Assembly: GCA_023846275.1 (NCBI GenBank)
Contig: CM043868.1
Coordinates: forward strand, 1,073,153 to 1,137,152
Direction: 5' to 3'
Length of the DNA stretch: 64,000 nt
From: Vanilla planifolia
Taxonomy: Eukaryota; Streptophyta; Magnoliopsida; Asparagales; Orchidaceae
Shown here: positions 1 through 13,475 of the stretch, piece by piece
Position numbering within the stretch: the stretch's first letter is position 1
How the letters are laid out: each line of letters begins with the position of its first letter
The notes under the pieces: model-generated
Told to the model about the DNA's origin: nothing
The model's input: only the letters and a program-made list of their open reading frames with translations
Database searches by the model: none
Made by a program: the position numbers and the translations under genes

Positions 1-2480
1 ACATTTATCATTGATGATTCGAATAATCCATATCAACCTTTGATGTGATTAGATGGCCTAGATCCAATCCATTTTGATTCAACCATCCATAACTCATTTG
101 ATTTTACATTCATTGATCTAATGGTTCAGTTTATCTTCAATTAGATCCAGCAACTCTAGTTGTCTTACATAATGACTATTTTCTTAGCCATTATTTGAGT
201 TGTTACAAAAGCTGCTTGGAAGAAACCTTTTTAATCTTTTGGTAGCAACTTATGAAATCACTTTTGTTGGCTTTTTAACTACTATGATCAAAATACTTAT
301 ATAAAAACCATTTATGAATAAAATTTCTAATGAATGTAAACCAACCTTTAAGATCTCCTAAAAATACACTATGACTTTGTACTTCCCAAAACACCAAATT
401 CTTCTAACTAAGCCTAACATTCATAAGCATTCATTTTATTCTCTTCATCATTTTGAGTTTTTTTTTTACTTACTCTATTCATTAACAAGCATAAAAAGTT
501 ATTATTGTATTTTTCTTTTTCTTTTTGGGTTGGGCGGCTTGACATTTGCAAAAGCTTGAGTTTGTTTGGTCTCATTAAAAAATCAGCAAAAGCTCTTTTT
601 ATAGTTAAGCCTACAAAAGTAAGTAGGTTAAAAATAAATTGTAAGAAAAAATCTCGAGTTATGATTTTCTTAGTAGTGGTCTTTTTCTTGACCTTGCTTT
701 GGGGTGGATGTAGATTCTAGTTTGAACCAACCACCTAAAATGTTTTAGTGTAATTCTCTAGTTTAAATTTTTTATTTTTCTTAATAATAAAAATTACAAA
801 TTATATATATATATATATATATATTAAGATTTTATAAAAAATAAAATTATTTTTATAAAGAATTTTTGAAAAATAAATATGATGCAAAATTAGTAAAAAA
901 TATTTTAAAACTTATAATTTATCCTTTTCTTTTTAGACAAATACATTATTCAAAAAGATATGCTCCATGAATGTTAAAGAAATAGGCTAAAAGATTATTT
1001 TTTTCCTACAACATCTAAGTTTCACAACTTACAAAGCATCAATATGAAACAAATTATATGCTAATCACCCAACCTATAATGGAAAACATTCACTTCATTG
1101 AGTACAAGTGATGCAAGATTCATGCTATTATTTTTTTTGGATAACCCACTATACTCAGCTCAAAAGAGATGATAGATTAGCTATTCTAAAACTTGACATG
1201 ATAAATAAACAACTAAAGTTTATATCATTTTAAGGTTGAGAGACATAAGCACATATGCTTGAAGTACCAAAGTAAAGTCAAACATCATACATAATGTGCT
1301 CTTTCCTTATATGTTGTGAATGAATCACTTCAATTAGAGAAGCTTTTGATTGATAATTTTAATCATACACTAGCTTAAGGCATATCAAGTTGGATGCAGC
1401 TATTTCTCAAATAAAAGAAATGTAATTACCTTTTTCTCGCCTCACATGGGAATTATGTCCATGATGGTACCTATTAGTCAATTTGAAATCTTCTACATTA
1501 ATCTTTATTGGTGCCTATTTATACCCATATCCTAATACCATGTCTTGTTCCCCAAATGAGAGATTATTCACAAGCCTCTTCCTTAAACATCCTTGCACCC
1601 ACACCAATACCTTATCATCATTATGCCCATTCCCACAAGCTTACCCTCTCTCACTCCCATTCCCTTATACTTGTTGTACCTTTCCCTCTCTAGTGGCGCA
1701 ACCATATACATGTTTGCTCTCATGTTTTGTTCATTCCCATCAAACTAGTCTTACTGCTTGTATTCATGCCCAAAAAATATTAGGACAATCTACAAATATA
1801 CTTTGTTGCCAATTTGTTAGTTGCAAAGTTTACCGTAAGAGCAAATTAAAGAAAGGTCAAATTTAGGGAATGCATTTGTCTCATGAATTATTAGAAAAAA
1901 TAATTCAATTTCAATTTTCACAGTAGGGAGTTCAAGTATTCTAGTCAAAGATAAACTTCGATTGTTCTAGCATTAGATCTGTGTTTGTTTTGATACGACA
2001 ACTGTTATACGTCTCATTAAAAATCATTTGCAGCTGTCTAGTTAAGAAAATATTAATATTTGTCATTATTTTATACCCATTAGATGTATAAATATATTTT
2101 TTTCAAATCTTTGAATAACTTTTACATAGTTTAACAAAACCACTATTAGCAAAAGGGTTATTAAATACTAGAACATATTGAGGAATAACTAATCTTATTT
2201 AATAATTTTTATATTTCAATTAAATAAAGGAAATTCTTTTCTTTAAAATTGGTCAAGTTTTTTTGGAAAGTTAATTTGATTAAACCGTTATGCATGTATA
2301 ACATTGTTGCACGCATAAACATTTATGAAAAATGGTGCCCATTTCAAGCTCAGCACAAAGAACTGGATGGTCCAACAATTGTTGGAAGATAGAAAAGGTT
2401 TTGAAACAGATGGAGCATTACACATGTAGGCTGCAGTTTCAACAATAAATTTAAGTAAGCTTATAAGAACCTTTTTGGAG
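1..2480. other. AT-rich intergenic DNA, nothing recognised
   Basis: No reading frame here looks like a protein family I know. The longest open frames (for example 1483-1866) have low-complexity, Ser/Pro/His/Cys-rich translations typical of chance frames. There is an (AT)n microsatellite at about 801-826. The stretch may be decayed transposon, but no motif proves it. Confidence 0.5.
801..826. repeat. (AT)n microsatellite
   Basis: An uninterrupted run of alternating T and A lies in non-coding AT-rich DNA. Confidence 0.9.
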
Positions 2481-2494
2481 TAGTAAAATTTTAC

Positions 2495-2870
2495 TCACGA
2501 AAAAACAATTCTACCATAAATTGGCAAGATCTTTTTTGGTCTAAATGCCATATTGAACTTTTCTTTTGCATTGCTCTCTGCATTGGAGATTTTCTCAAAA
2601 AGTTTCTTAATATTTTTCTCAAAAGATCTGTTCATTTTCTTCAATTCTCTAATATTGTAATCCTCATAACATGTTCTCAAATGAGAAAAATACTTAGCCA
2701 AAGTTCATAGTTCATCAAGCCATGGTGGTTTCATTTTCCTAGCTAAATCTTTACCTCATTATACAACACAACATTCTTCTATGTATTATACCAAACATTT
2801 TTCATACATTGAGAATAGTTGTGCATAATAATTTTGTTGAAGATAGATATCATGTTGCAAAATTTCTTCA
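2495..2870 (-). pseudogene. Unrecognised minus-strand reading-frame remnant
   Basis: A minus-strand frame of about 68 codons (2495-2701) reads as a Lys/Glu-rich, probably helical stretch. Upstream, across a single TGA, the same frame still reads plausibly (PWLDEL before the stop). The complex composition, unlike the low-complexity frames nearby, suggests a decayed coding fragment. I do not recognise the family. It could be a transposon gag fragment, a host exon copy or chance. Confidence 0.25.
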
Positions 2871-3900
2871 TTTAAAATAAATTTTCTAAACATTTTGTGA
2901 GCCTTTTCAAGAACACTTCTCTCAACTTACTTATGCACTATCATTTAACTTTTGGTGGGCTATAATGCATCATTTGTATAAAACGTTTCTTGTAAACTTC
3001 CCATTTCATAGAGCTTCCTATTACCTTCATGGTATCCTCTTCAGGCTTACATTTGTATGATGATCCAAATTATGCTAATCACAAGTCCATGCTACTCTTG
3101 GATTTATGGTTTGAAGATGTCATATTCAAGAAATGAACTATTAGAATCAAAATGCATATCTTTTGTAGCATTTCTTGCACTATATTATAATTCAAAATTA
3201 GGAGAAAAAACACGTAACACCTTGAACTATAAATTCCAAAATATTACGTCATTGCTTAGAAATCCTTCGACATGTATGATGGGAGCAAAACATCACAAGG
3301 GAACTCTTTGGTGTTTAACTAAATGCTACAAGTTTTTACTTGGATGTCAATTGGTATAAACATAGGCTTAATGATAGTTGGCTTCAATACTTTTATTGGT
3401 GTTGAAAGGATTGGAATAACTTTCTTAGAAGGATTAAGAATGGAACTTGTGGATGTTATGATGAAGCAATATTTTGTATAACATGAATTTTTGATAAGTT
3501 GGTATGGGAATTAACTACAATTGTGATGTAGGGAGTCATTGGTTAAGATTAAATTGAAAGAATTTTATGTGAGTAAATTTAGAGTAGATGCATATGTTTT
3601 TGGGACAATTATGACTAAATAGAAAGAATTTTATGTTGAATTATTATTTTTCCATTAAAAGAATTTTATATGATTACAAGTGTAGAGTGGTTGTTTAGGC
3701 TTCAAGTTTTATTGATTTTTTTGAAAAAGAAGGAAAAAGTGTAAGTTGATGGTGAAGAAGTTAGTTATTTTGGTAGAGGAAGAAGCATATCTCTTACCTC
3801 TACATTTAATGCATAAAAAGTATTGGCTAAGGGTTGTGAAATATTTTTGGTTTCTATATTGACTTAGACTTATAAAGAAAAAAAATTATCAAGAGATACC
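2871..3900. other. Unassigned DNA upstream of gypsy pol
   Basis: This is where gag and protease of the plus-strand Ty3/gypsy element downstream would lie. I could not identify a zinc knuckle or protease motif. A 100-codon plus-strand frame (3057-3359) has no recognisable domain. Confidence 0.4.
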
Positions 3901-6190
3901 GATTATTTGTGAATATTTTGCTATTTTTCTAGAGAAATTGTTAGCCTTCTTCCCAATGTAGAAATAGAATTTGAAATTAAGTTGATGCCTATGGCCAAAC
4001 TAATATCAAAAGCTTCATGCAAAATAGCTCCTTGAAAATTATAAGAAATAAAGATCTAGGTTAAAAAATTATTAGATAAAAGATTTATTCAATCTAGCAT
4101 ATCTCTTTCAAGATCACCTATTTTACTAGATAAGAAAAGAGAAGGTAGTCTCCAAATGTGTATTAATGATAAGAAGCTCAATGAAATTATCATAAATAAT
4201 AAATATCCTTTACCAAAGATTGATGATCCCCTCGATTAGTTTTGGGAGTGATACTTTTCTCAAAAATTGATTTAAAACTAGGTTATCATCAATTGAAAGT
4301 TAAAGAACAAGATATAGCTTTTTAGAACTCCATATGAATATTATGAATTTGTAGTTTTATCTTTTGGTCTTACCAATGCTCCTATGGTATTTATGGACTT
4401 GATGAATAGGATATGAAAAAAAATTATATTAGTTCATGATTATTTTTATTAATGATATGCTTGTGTATTCAAACTTTAATTTAATAGTATACCTAACATC
4501 TTTATATTATTTTACAAACTTTAAGGGATCATCAATTATTTGCTAAATTTTCAAAATATGTGTTTTAGTTATCTTATATCTCTTTTTTAGGGTATGTAGC
4601 AAGTGTAGAAGGAATTTTAGTAGACTTCAAGAAAATAATTTTAATTGTAAATTGGCCCAAACCATTGAATGTGTAAGAAACTAGGATCCTCTTAGATATA
4701 ATAAGATATTATATAAAATTTGTTTAAGAGATTCTCACATATAGTTGCACCTTTAATAATATTAAACCAAAAGATGGTAAAATTCACATAGAATTTAGAT
4801 TATGAAAAAAGTTTTTAAACTCTAAAAGAGAAATTGACATCATTAGCTTTTCCTAAAGGTATGAAATGATATCATATTTTTTGTGATGCTTCATACTAAA
4901 GCCTAAGATGTTTGCTGGTGCAATATGGGAAGATCATTGCTTATGCTTCTAGACACCTCAAACTACATGAGAGAAACTCTTCAATCCATGAGTTAGAGAT
5001 TGCTACAATTGCAGTTTTTTTTCTCAAATGTAAGGTATTTATCATCCATCAAAAGTTTAAAATATAATTTCATTTAAAAGGAAATAAATTTAAGATAAAG
5101 GTTATGGCTTAATTTATAAAATATTATGATCTAAAAATGTTTTATCATCTTGGAAAGGTATAATTATTCATGATGCACTTAGCAGGAAGTCCAAACTTGA
5201 TCTAATGACAACTCGACTAGATGAAAGGTTAAAATCTTTTAAAATTAATAAACTACAATTAGAAAAGAAAGTGAAATAAAATATATTACTATTGCACCAC
5301 TTATTAATTTGATTGGATTGGCTTGATTCTATTAAGGATGACCTATTATAGGATGAAGAATATAAATAATTGATTCAGAAGGTTAAAGATAATGAGATTT
5401 TTTGCTTCACTTAATCTATGTAGTGTGCTTCATTTTTAGGGTTGACTATATTTCTTGAACATAGATAATTAAGACAAACTATTAAAAGAAGCTCACAGTT
5501 CTAGTTATTTTATTCATCTAAGAAGTAATGCAATATATCAAGAATTGAAGCAGAAATATTAATAACCTGGATTGAAAAGAGATCTCACAACTTGGCTTTA
5601 GAAATGCATACTTTATTAGTAAGTAAATGAAAAGCAACAAAAAACTAGTGGGAATTTACAACCTCTATCAATTCCTAATTACATGTTGGAAAGTATTACA
5701 AAGGACTTTAATATAGGCTTATCCAGGTCACCATTTGGATATATGCTATATGGGTAATAGTTGATCCCTTAATTAAATTAAGCTATTTTATAGTAATTTG
5801 AATAAGATAATAGTAGTCAGGTTAGCTTAGATTTATGTGCAATAGTCCATGAAACTCCATGGGGTGTTAAAATTCATTAACTTTAATATATAGCATTTGG
5901 GACTTAGTTGAACTTTGGCATAACTTCTCGCTCACAAATAGTTGGATAGTCTGAAAGAATAATTAAGACTTAGGAGGATTTAGTCCAATTATACATACTT
6001 GACTTTGGAAAATTATTAACAAAGTTGCTTGCCTTCAATTAAATTTATATGTAATAATAGCTTTTAATCAAGTATTAGGATAACTCCTTATGAGACTTTA
6101 ATATAAGGCAAAATTAGACTTCTATTATAGTTTAATTTAGAGCCTATAATATTGAAGATATTTAATAGAATATTAAAAAATATGAAAAGA
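3900..6190 (+). pseudogene. Ty3/gypsy pol remnant: RT, RNase H, integrase core
   Basis: This is a decayed polyprotein of a Ty3/gypsy retrotransposon, with many stops and frameshifts. Seen in order on the plus strand: the pre-RT linker (EIEFEIKLMP, about 3965-3995), then the start of RT with LLDKRFIQSS and a KYPLPKIDD-like motif near 4200-4230. An [24 protein letters not shown] block follows near 4320-4385. A diverged RNase H block (a DAS-like motif, then a GRSLLMLL-type run, about 4880-5000) comes next, then integrase zinc-finger and core traces (about 5530-6130), ending in a TPYETL motif. The order RT-RNase H-integrase is that of Ty3/gypsy and not copia, and the wording is closest to Tekay/Del-type chromoviruses. 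The missing integrase C-terminus resumes at about 7680, after an inserted LTR. Confidence 0.85.
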
Positions 6191-6199
6191 TAGTATGAA

Positions 6200-7600
6200 C
6201 TAATTAGGGTTAGGTGATATATGTGGCATTTTAAAATTATTCAAAGATTGACATCCAAAATTGTAGTATGGATTATTAAGTAGAGTAGGTGACAACACAT
6301 TAAGCATTAAGCATAAAGTTCTATAAAATAGTTTTTATTATATCAAATTATATATATATATATATATATAAAATAAAAAATTTAAAATAAATACTTTATA
6401 AAATACTTTAATAGAAGAAAGAGCAACTCTAACTTTAGATTACTACCAAAAAAATAAAAGCTACTAAATGAGTATATCTTTTTGGTAATGATGACTTATA
6501 GTTTCATAAGAGTTAGTTTGTGCAGCACAAAAGATGAAAAGAGTGATGTGATGGAGGTTTGGATCAATGGAAAAACTTTGTTAAAGGGGTAACAAAATGG
6601 TAGGCTAAGATTTTGAGCCTTATTACGGAGGGTGATAGTTTAGTGATTTGATCAAGAAAGTAAAAGGGTTGGTGAAGACTTGAAGGTGTTTGAGGAAGCA
6701 GAGATTTGTTTGGTTATTAACTCTCCACATGGAAGGTACTCACCTTTGATCTTTATCTCCAACAATTGTTTAGTTGGTTGTCAGCTTTATCAGTAGAAGG
6801 TCTCTTACATTCGATTCTTATCTCTAATAAGGGGAGGGAAGTTAGAATCTCTTCAAATATAGTTGATTGTAAACTTTTTGCTCATAATTATGGAAGCACA
6901 TAAACAAGAGAAATTTTTTTAATTCTATTTCCTTTTTCAACTTAGTAAGTATCCTTATTTATGGAGATCTTATGGGTACTATAGTAACTTACTAACCTAG
7001 AAATGTAATAAGATATCTAAAAATACTAAATGACATATTTTAAAATTCTCACAGATATTTTAAAATTCTAAAATTCAATACAAATTATAAAAAATATATT
7101 CTAAATAAAAATTAGCTTAAAAAATTATAAAATTAATTGAATTAAGTAGTTTCAAACAAGCAATGCATTTTGGATGATGGTAATGGTGAGCAGTAAAATG
7201 ATGGGTGGCAAAATGAAGGGGCACAATTGATGTGGTGTGGGCAGAGCTAGTAGGTGTTAGTCAGGCGAAATAGTGCAGATCAGTGAGGGTTGGCAAGCCA
7301 ACTCAGGTCGATGCAATGGATAGAGCAGGTCGTCACGAGTGATGGGTGATGGGTCAACATGAGTCAAGTAGATGAACCAGGTTCCTAGGTTAATGGGGGT
7401 CACACAGGTGCATGGATTCGCTTGTGTAATAGCTATGACTACTAGCAGTAGTGATTATAGTGACAAAAATTTCCAAAACTCAATTTTAAATATTATTTGA
7501 AGAAATTTTAAAACAAATTTTATTTCAACAAACTTTTAGAACTGGTGTGATGCCTACAGATATAGTTTCTTAGTTAACGTTAGACTCTCCTACATCAGAC
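6200..7600. mobile_element. LTR fragment inserted in the gypsy integrase
   Basis: This block separates two parts of one integrase. Its centre (about 6940-7250) aligns by eye, in the same orientation, with the LTRs of element A near 39880-40150 and 46180-46330/49460-49600. All share an AT-rich run with ATATCTAAAAATACTA, then a GTGGTGTGG-rich, GGTCGA/GGTCAACA-type section. The outer parts match poorly, so the copy is either diverged or partial. An (AT)n tract lies at 6349-6370. No target-site duplication was found. Confidence 0.5.
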
Positions 7601-7639
7601 TTTATATGAAAGAAAAGTTCCAATCATCTTTGTGTTGTT

Positions 7640-8205
7640 TTAAAGGTAATGAAAATAAACTAATGGAGCCAAAGTTTATTTGAAGAAGCTAGTAAAAAAT
7701 AAAGATAATTGGAGAAAGAATTAAGACTACTAGAGATAAGAAGAAGTACTTCAATAAGAAACAAAAAAATATTGAGTTATAGGAGGGTTTGCATGTCTTT
7801 GTTAAAGTCAATCTTATGAAAGGGGTGACTTATTTTGGCAGGTGAGGAAAGATGAGACCTAATATATTAAGCCATTTTATATAATTGAAAGAATGATCCA
7901 ATTGCATATAGATTGGCCTTTCCTTCACAATCAACATAAATTTATGACATCTTTCATATATCCTTCATAAGGAGAATATTCTAGACTCATTATATATCAT
8001 TAAATATGATTCAAAAACTTCACAAATTTGATAGGATATGACAAATTTGGAGCATCCATTTGTATATTAGCATAGCAAAATAAAGTTCTAGAGAATAAAA
8101 TGGGGAAAATTCAAATGGAAAAAGAAGTGACCTAGAAAGTTGAAATTGTCATAAGTTAACAAGAATAATTTTAAATTTTAGGACAAACTTTCTACAAGGT
8201 GAGAA
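7640..8205 (+). pseudogene. Ty3/gypsy integrase C-terminus remnant
   Basis: This is the downstream end of the pol remnant at 3900-6190. Translation across frames shows a block around 7700-7990 of the order RIKTTRDKKKYFNKKQ, then a (L)HVFVKVNLMKGV segment, then PIAYRLAFPSQ and IYDIFHISFIRR-like text. This is the standard integrase C-terminal sequence of Tekay/Del-type plant gypsy elements. It ends near 8190-8205 in a purine-rich AAGGTGAGAAGG run, the place where the polypurine tract is expected, so a 3' LTR may start at about 8206. Confidence 0.8.
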
Positions 8206-10950
8206 GGTTATAAAAACCCATATTTTATGGCTCTAATATTATCCTTAATTAGAATGCTTAATATTAAAATTTTAAAATTTATTTAAAATAAGATAAAACA
8301 ATATTATTTATACGTCTCAAAAAGTGTGTTTGACAAAATACTCTGGAATTTATCATGAATATAAGATGACATCGTGAGGATTCCAATCATCATAATATTT
8401 AAATTTCAATTAAATTTTCTATGAATTTTTTATGGATATAAAGAAATAAAATTTAATTCTTAACATAATCATTTGTATTCTTTTTTCAACATTATTCAAA
8501 TCCTTTTTCCATTTCCTCGTAACCTATAGTTCTCTTAATTTTCCCCAACTTGGCTCTTGACCTTGGTTTGCATTCTCGATGGAAACTTGCCTTACAAATT
8601 CAGAGGAGAGAAGATATTGCAAGGGAGAATGATAAGGCTAATTTGGTGACTCTTTAAGCCTAATTAGCTCAAAATCTTCTTATTAGCAAGTTCCTTTAAT
8701 GCATCTAGTGTTTTGGGTGAGAGCATTATGAAGTTGAGATGAGCTTTTTAGACAAAGCCCTCAACTAAGCCATACACTATTGTACATTTTTTGTGGGGTT
8801 GCTATCATGGTCAAGGAAAGAAAATTAGGAGGCCTCATGCAGGGGAGTTTCATCCAATCTTGACAACAAAAGAGAAAACTTGAGCAAGGAAGTTTAATAA
8901 GTATCTATAAAAGAAGAAGTAAAGATAGTGTAAAAGTTGTTATCATTGCTAGGACAAGGCAATAGTGGAATTTTTATAATTTAATTATTTATTTTTGAAT
9001 AAACATTTATCAATTAAAGATTGAATAGTTGGAATGATGGAAGAAACTTTCTAATCATAAAAACATTTATGTGGAAATTTCAAAAAAGAGATGCATTGTG
9101 GTTGGTTGTGGACCACAATAGAAAAGAATAATAGAATTGTTCTAAGCTATCCTGCTTTTTGCAAAACCTTTATTTAGATAAATAGTATTGGTTTTATAGT
9201 TGAGATATATGGAAGAAATTTAATAAGGGCTTGGTATTAATTTAAGTACTTGTTATAAGTTGTTCTTATTGCTTTATGTTAGTTTTACTTGGCAATGGCA
9301 TGTGAGGCACAAACCTTCTAACTACATGTTGCATTATTTTTAGTGCATCATAGTAATCAATAACTTATTAAGCAAATGAGTGATTGTAAAACCTCTTGTT
9401 ATTATCTTGTGATATAGAAAACAAAAAAAGAGTAAATTGAAGACAAACAAATCCCCAAGGATTTAGGCAAATAAATAGAATTAAATTATGACACTAGTAA
9501 TAATTTCTTATAAATTTGTTTATGAAATATGTGCTATGAATAACTATTTATTTGTACTTATATGATGCTATTTTTTATATGAGTAACATGACATGACATG
9601 TATATGTATAATATACCTTTTCATGAATAATGTAGCAAGTTTGACTTAGCATAGTGTTGCATCACTTTGATAAAAGATGTAAGGATATGAATATAAATAA
9701 TTTTTTCATATGATGAGTATATATTTGCTCAAATGAGAATAACTAGCTTAATAAAATAAAATTCTTATATGAGTAAAGGCAACAAAAAGAAAAAGAAATA
9801 AAAGAAAATTGTTTACTAAGTGAAATGAAGTTAATAAAGAAAATTGTTTCCCCTATGGCATTATCCTATAGTGCCACTTACTATATGATTTGATAATATT
9901 GATACCTTTGGCATTAGACGTTATTGGTTGAGCTTCCTGTTGTATGTATGATTAAGAACTATCACTTATTATGTTATTTGATGACCACCACTTGTATGAT
10001 CTGATAGCCATTATTTTCTTTATGATCTGACGGCCAACATTTTTTTTGTAATTTGTTGAGTAAGGTCTATAGTGATGTTATATATATATTTTGATTACTG
10101 TGTGATCTAGTGGTGGCCTCTTATTATGTGATTTGGTGGTGGATATGATGAGATACAAGAGATATGATATGGAGATCTTAATGTTAGAGCCATTTAGAGG
10201 AAATCAAGACACTTATTATTTGAAAAGAGATGTTAAATAAAAATAAAATTGATTAAGGTTGAATCAAATTTAATAAATATATGTATGTATAAGTAATTAT
10301 ATAAGTTATTTAGATAAAGTGTAGTAAAAATGATTGTGCTTTAAAGAGTTAAAGATATAAAATGATTTGCATTACATTTAAAAATATTGTTTTATTCTCT
10401 CAAATCTGTAGGTACATGATTTCCTCTCTTTTAATCTCATGTACCATTACATAGTGATTAAATTCAAGTGTGTTTTATTATATATTCATTTTTCTTGGTT
10501 ATAATTTTTATTATTAGTTTATTTGCATTACATGGCATGGCATAAGTAAACATTGATGAGGAATACTTAGAGATATATTAGTAGGTATTAGGAACTAGAA
10601 ATAAGTTAGTTTGCATATAATCAATAGTAATGTTGATTTTGATATAATACATATATATAGACTATTTGGTCATTCTAGGACATGAATTTCATCATTGTGC
10701 TGTGGCTTTCTTTATAATGGTGATTTGGTTTTATTTTGATGATATGATTTTTGACATGATTTTGAGATCTTTATCATAGTGACCTAGTTTTATAATGGAA
10801 TTGTGGTTAAATTATAGTTAATGCCATTATATATGTATATTTTTATTGATATAATTGAGATTTTTAACTATCTGTGAATGGGGGGATGAAAAGTTTTTAG
10901 GAGATTTTATCTATTTTTTTATGTAACAAACTTCTTTTAGTAAAAAAATT
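8206..10950. other. Possible decayed 3' LTR plus unassigned AT-rich DNA
   Basis: The first bases after the polypurine-like run resemble a decayed TGTTATAACACCC-type LTR start, so part of this may be the 3' LTR of the gypsy remnant upstream. I could not find a matching 5' LTR before 3900 and cannot set its end. No coding sequence is recognised. A short section near 9990-10140 repeats TGATCTGATGGC-like phrases. Confidence 0.3.
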
Positions 10951-13054
10951 GGATTTTTAAAGAATGAAGAGTGTATTCTATCATCATTCTTTGCTTAGGT
11001 AAGTCTTTTGTGTCATCCTAATACATTAAGCTCTATTTTTTCATAAATATACCCAAAAAGTTAGGAATTAGGAGTTAATAGATAAGAAGGGTGTCATAGT
11101 ACTAACAATATAGGATAAGAAGATTTTTGATGCCATGTCATAGCTCTGTATATAACTAATGGCTCATCATGCCTTGCATATTATGGAATTCTTAGTGTTT
11201 TCATTCATAATGGGATTGTGCATTTGTGAACCTATATTTAATTTTCTTATGCTTTTCTTTTACCTTATAACATGAAAAGAATGAGGTATCAAAAAGCTTA
11301 TATAGCTTACTTCTTTTTAGCCTTAAGACTATCATAGAGTTTAATGATAGCAAAACTATATATTAAAGTTTACTAATATATTATTTGTGTTTATTGTCTT
11401 AGGAAGATTAGAAGATGTAGGTTACATAAAATTGGTTGGCATTATTTTTTATTATGGGACATTGTTAAGGAGGGTGCAATTCACAAGTGATTAAACCCAT
11501 CGATTAATCTTACTGTTGATGGAGTGGTTACTTTCATGAGCATATCTTTTTTGTACTTAAGTTAAAATTTTAAAACCTATGCTATTTTATATATGGCATT
11601 AGGGTCATGAGTTTGCACAACTCATCTTGCATATGTACTAGAATTCCCTCATTAATTATCTTCTAAAATCTTACTAGGTTTACAAATATAATTTTATTAT
11701 TTAAAACTTAATTATGCAAGAGAGTTTAGAGAAAACTTTATCGCTCAAATTATAATAAAATTATACTTATTATACTATATGATATTCTTATCATATAATA
11801 TGATCAACATTTATATAACTATCTTAAAAAGAATAGATTATGAGAATAAAAATTTTAACAGTGTTCTAAATAAACTTACAATATGGTTTGTTATATCGTA
11901 TAATATGATAAGCTAATATGGATAAAGCACTGCTAATTAGACTATGCACTAATTGTGTTGATGGGAAGTTTGAAGATGTTTATCTAATACAATTACTGTC
12001 ATCGTACAATATGATCAGATCCTTGGCCTGAGAAGAGAGATCTCAAGAATTTTGAATGGCATAATAATTTTCATTGTACAATATATTTAAGTTATTTGTC
12101 TAAGCATATGAAAACTAGATAATTTTACATGATATAATATTTATATATTATATAGTTTGATTTATTCAACTTTATATCTAAACCTTAACTTGAGATTTAC
12201 AAATAATATGTTATTATTTAATATACAATATGTATAGTGCACTTTATGATCATTGCAATATGATATGATTGATTAGACAGTATGTTTGAAAGCATAAATC
12301 TATAACAACTAATTTTACCTTTTTAGGAAATGAAATCTTGTCATTGTTTGGTCATTAGAATTGCCTTAATTTATTTTATGAAGATTATATGCCTATAAAT
12401 AGTCTCATAAACTTTTGTAGAAAAACTTAATGCATGGTTTTTAAATTAAGAGATTAATTCTTTGCTTCTAGCAAAGGAATCTTGGCTTTAGCACTCCAAA
12501 AATCCTAAGATTCTGTTTTAATGTTGCGTGCACTCTTATTCTTCACTCATTTTTTCTAATAGTGATTGGTACACAATTTATATATTTAGTGTGTTATTTA
12601 TGCATTGGATGTAGGTGAATATTGTATATGTTTTACATGCAAAAGTATTTAGTTCATTTCTAGCCGTTGTTCATGCAAGCCTCTTTTGTCTTAGCTCTTG
12701 TAAGATATTTTATTGTGTTAACACTTTTAGACTATTTTGAGATCCTTGAGAATCTTCTTGTAAGTGTGTTCACTTACACTTGTGATAAAACCCTATTGTA
12801 TTGTTTTAGCCTAGTCTTGCATGGCTAAGGGTGTATATAGGTTTTCATGTTTGTTGAACCATCTAAAACTTCTTAAGTATTTACTTATTACAAATAAACA
12901 AATAATGGTTTTCAAATTGAAACATTTTCATTAAATCTCTTAGTGTAAATAACAATAAGCACAAGATTTTAAAATACACATTAAATGTACTTAGCTTATT
13001 TTTAAAGAAGCATAATTCACCCCCTATCTTATAAGAAGATTGTTCTTAAACTTT
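10951..13054. mobile_element. LTR-like sequence with TATA box and palindromic motifs
   Basis: About 11330-11560 aligns by eye with 38510-38760 (shared TTATTTGTGTTT phrase and flanks), so this is a dispersed repeat. From 11780 to 12270 a motif close to ATCATACAATATGAT recurs many times. A TATA-like CTATAAATAG at 12391-12400 is followed by leader-like sequence, and the stretch ends near 13020 with AATTCACCCCCT, a phrase often found just beyond plant copia LTRs. The best guess is a copia-type LTR remnant. No target-site duplication was found. Confidence 0.35.
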
Positions 13055-13475
13055 CATGTTTATTCCATTCACCTTTTTATTCATTCCCATGTTTTATTTT
13101 CGTGTCTTCATCTTGCATAGCTAGGAATTTATATGAACATATAAGTATATTAATTGCACTAATAAAACCATTCTAAATATTACCATTTTTTAAGTCATAT
13201 AATCATAATGTCATGATAATGCATTTGCTAATGCTTTCTTTTTATTTCCATAAATCTTTCTACTTGCATAATCAATTCTGGATTTTTTTCCTAACATCTT
13301 AAGGATGGGCTTTTTTCCATTATTTGTTTTCCTTTTAACACTTATATCATAACCAAATACATATATAATAAGTTATTCCAAAGTTTTATATTATTATTAA
13401 AATATATAATATTTTCTTTTATTTCTCTCTTATAGTACCATCATATCATATGTTCCTAAAACCATATCTAAATAG
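13055..13475 (-). mobile_element. Element B, left (3') LTR, outer part
   Basis: This aligns with 22680-23080 in the right LTR of element B. Shared landmarks include the TTAATTGCA / TCAATTGCAT area, the AATCATAATGTCAT / AATCATGATGTCAT phrase and the AAATCTTTCTACT phrase. The LTR is broken after 13475 by the insertion of element C and resumes at 16640. Its true outer edge left of 13055 is unclear. Confidence 0.6.
13471..13475. repeat. Target-site duplication AATAG (left, element C)
   Basis: AATAG directly precedes element C and recurs at 16635-16639 directly after it, consistent with the 5-bp duplication made by LTR-retrotransposon integrases. The element ends are decayed, so the call rests on the duplication plus the uninterrupted LTR homology on either side. 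Confidence 0.55.

Noticed and set aside
1483..1866. 127-codon open frame
   Set aside because: The Ser/Pro/Cys/His-rich translation has no recognisable domain and overlaps another open frame, so it is probably chance.
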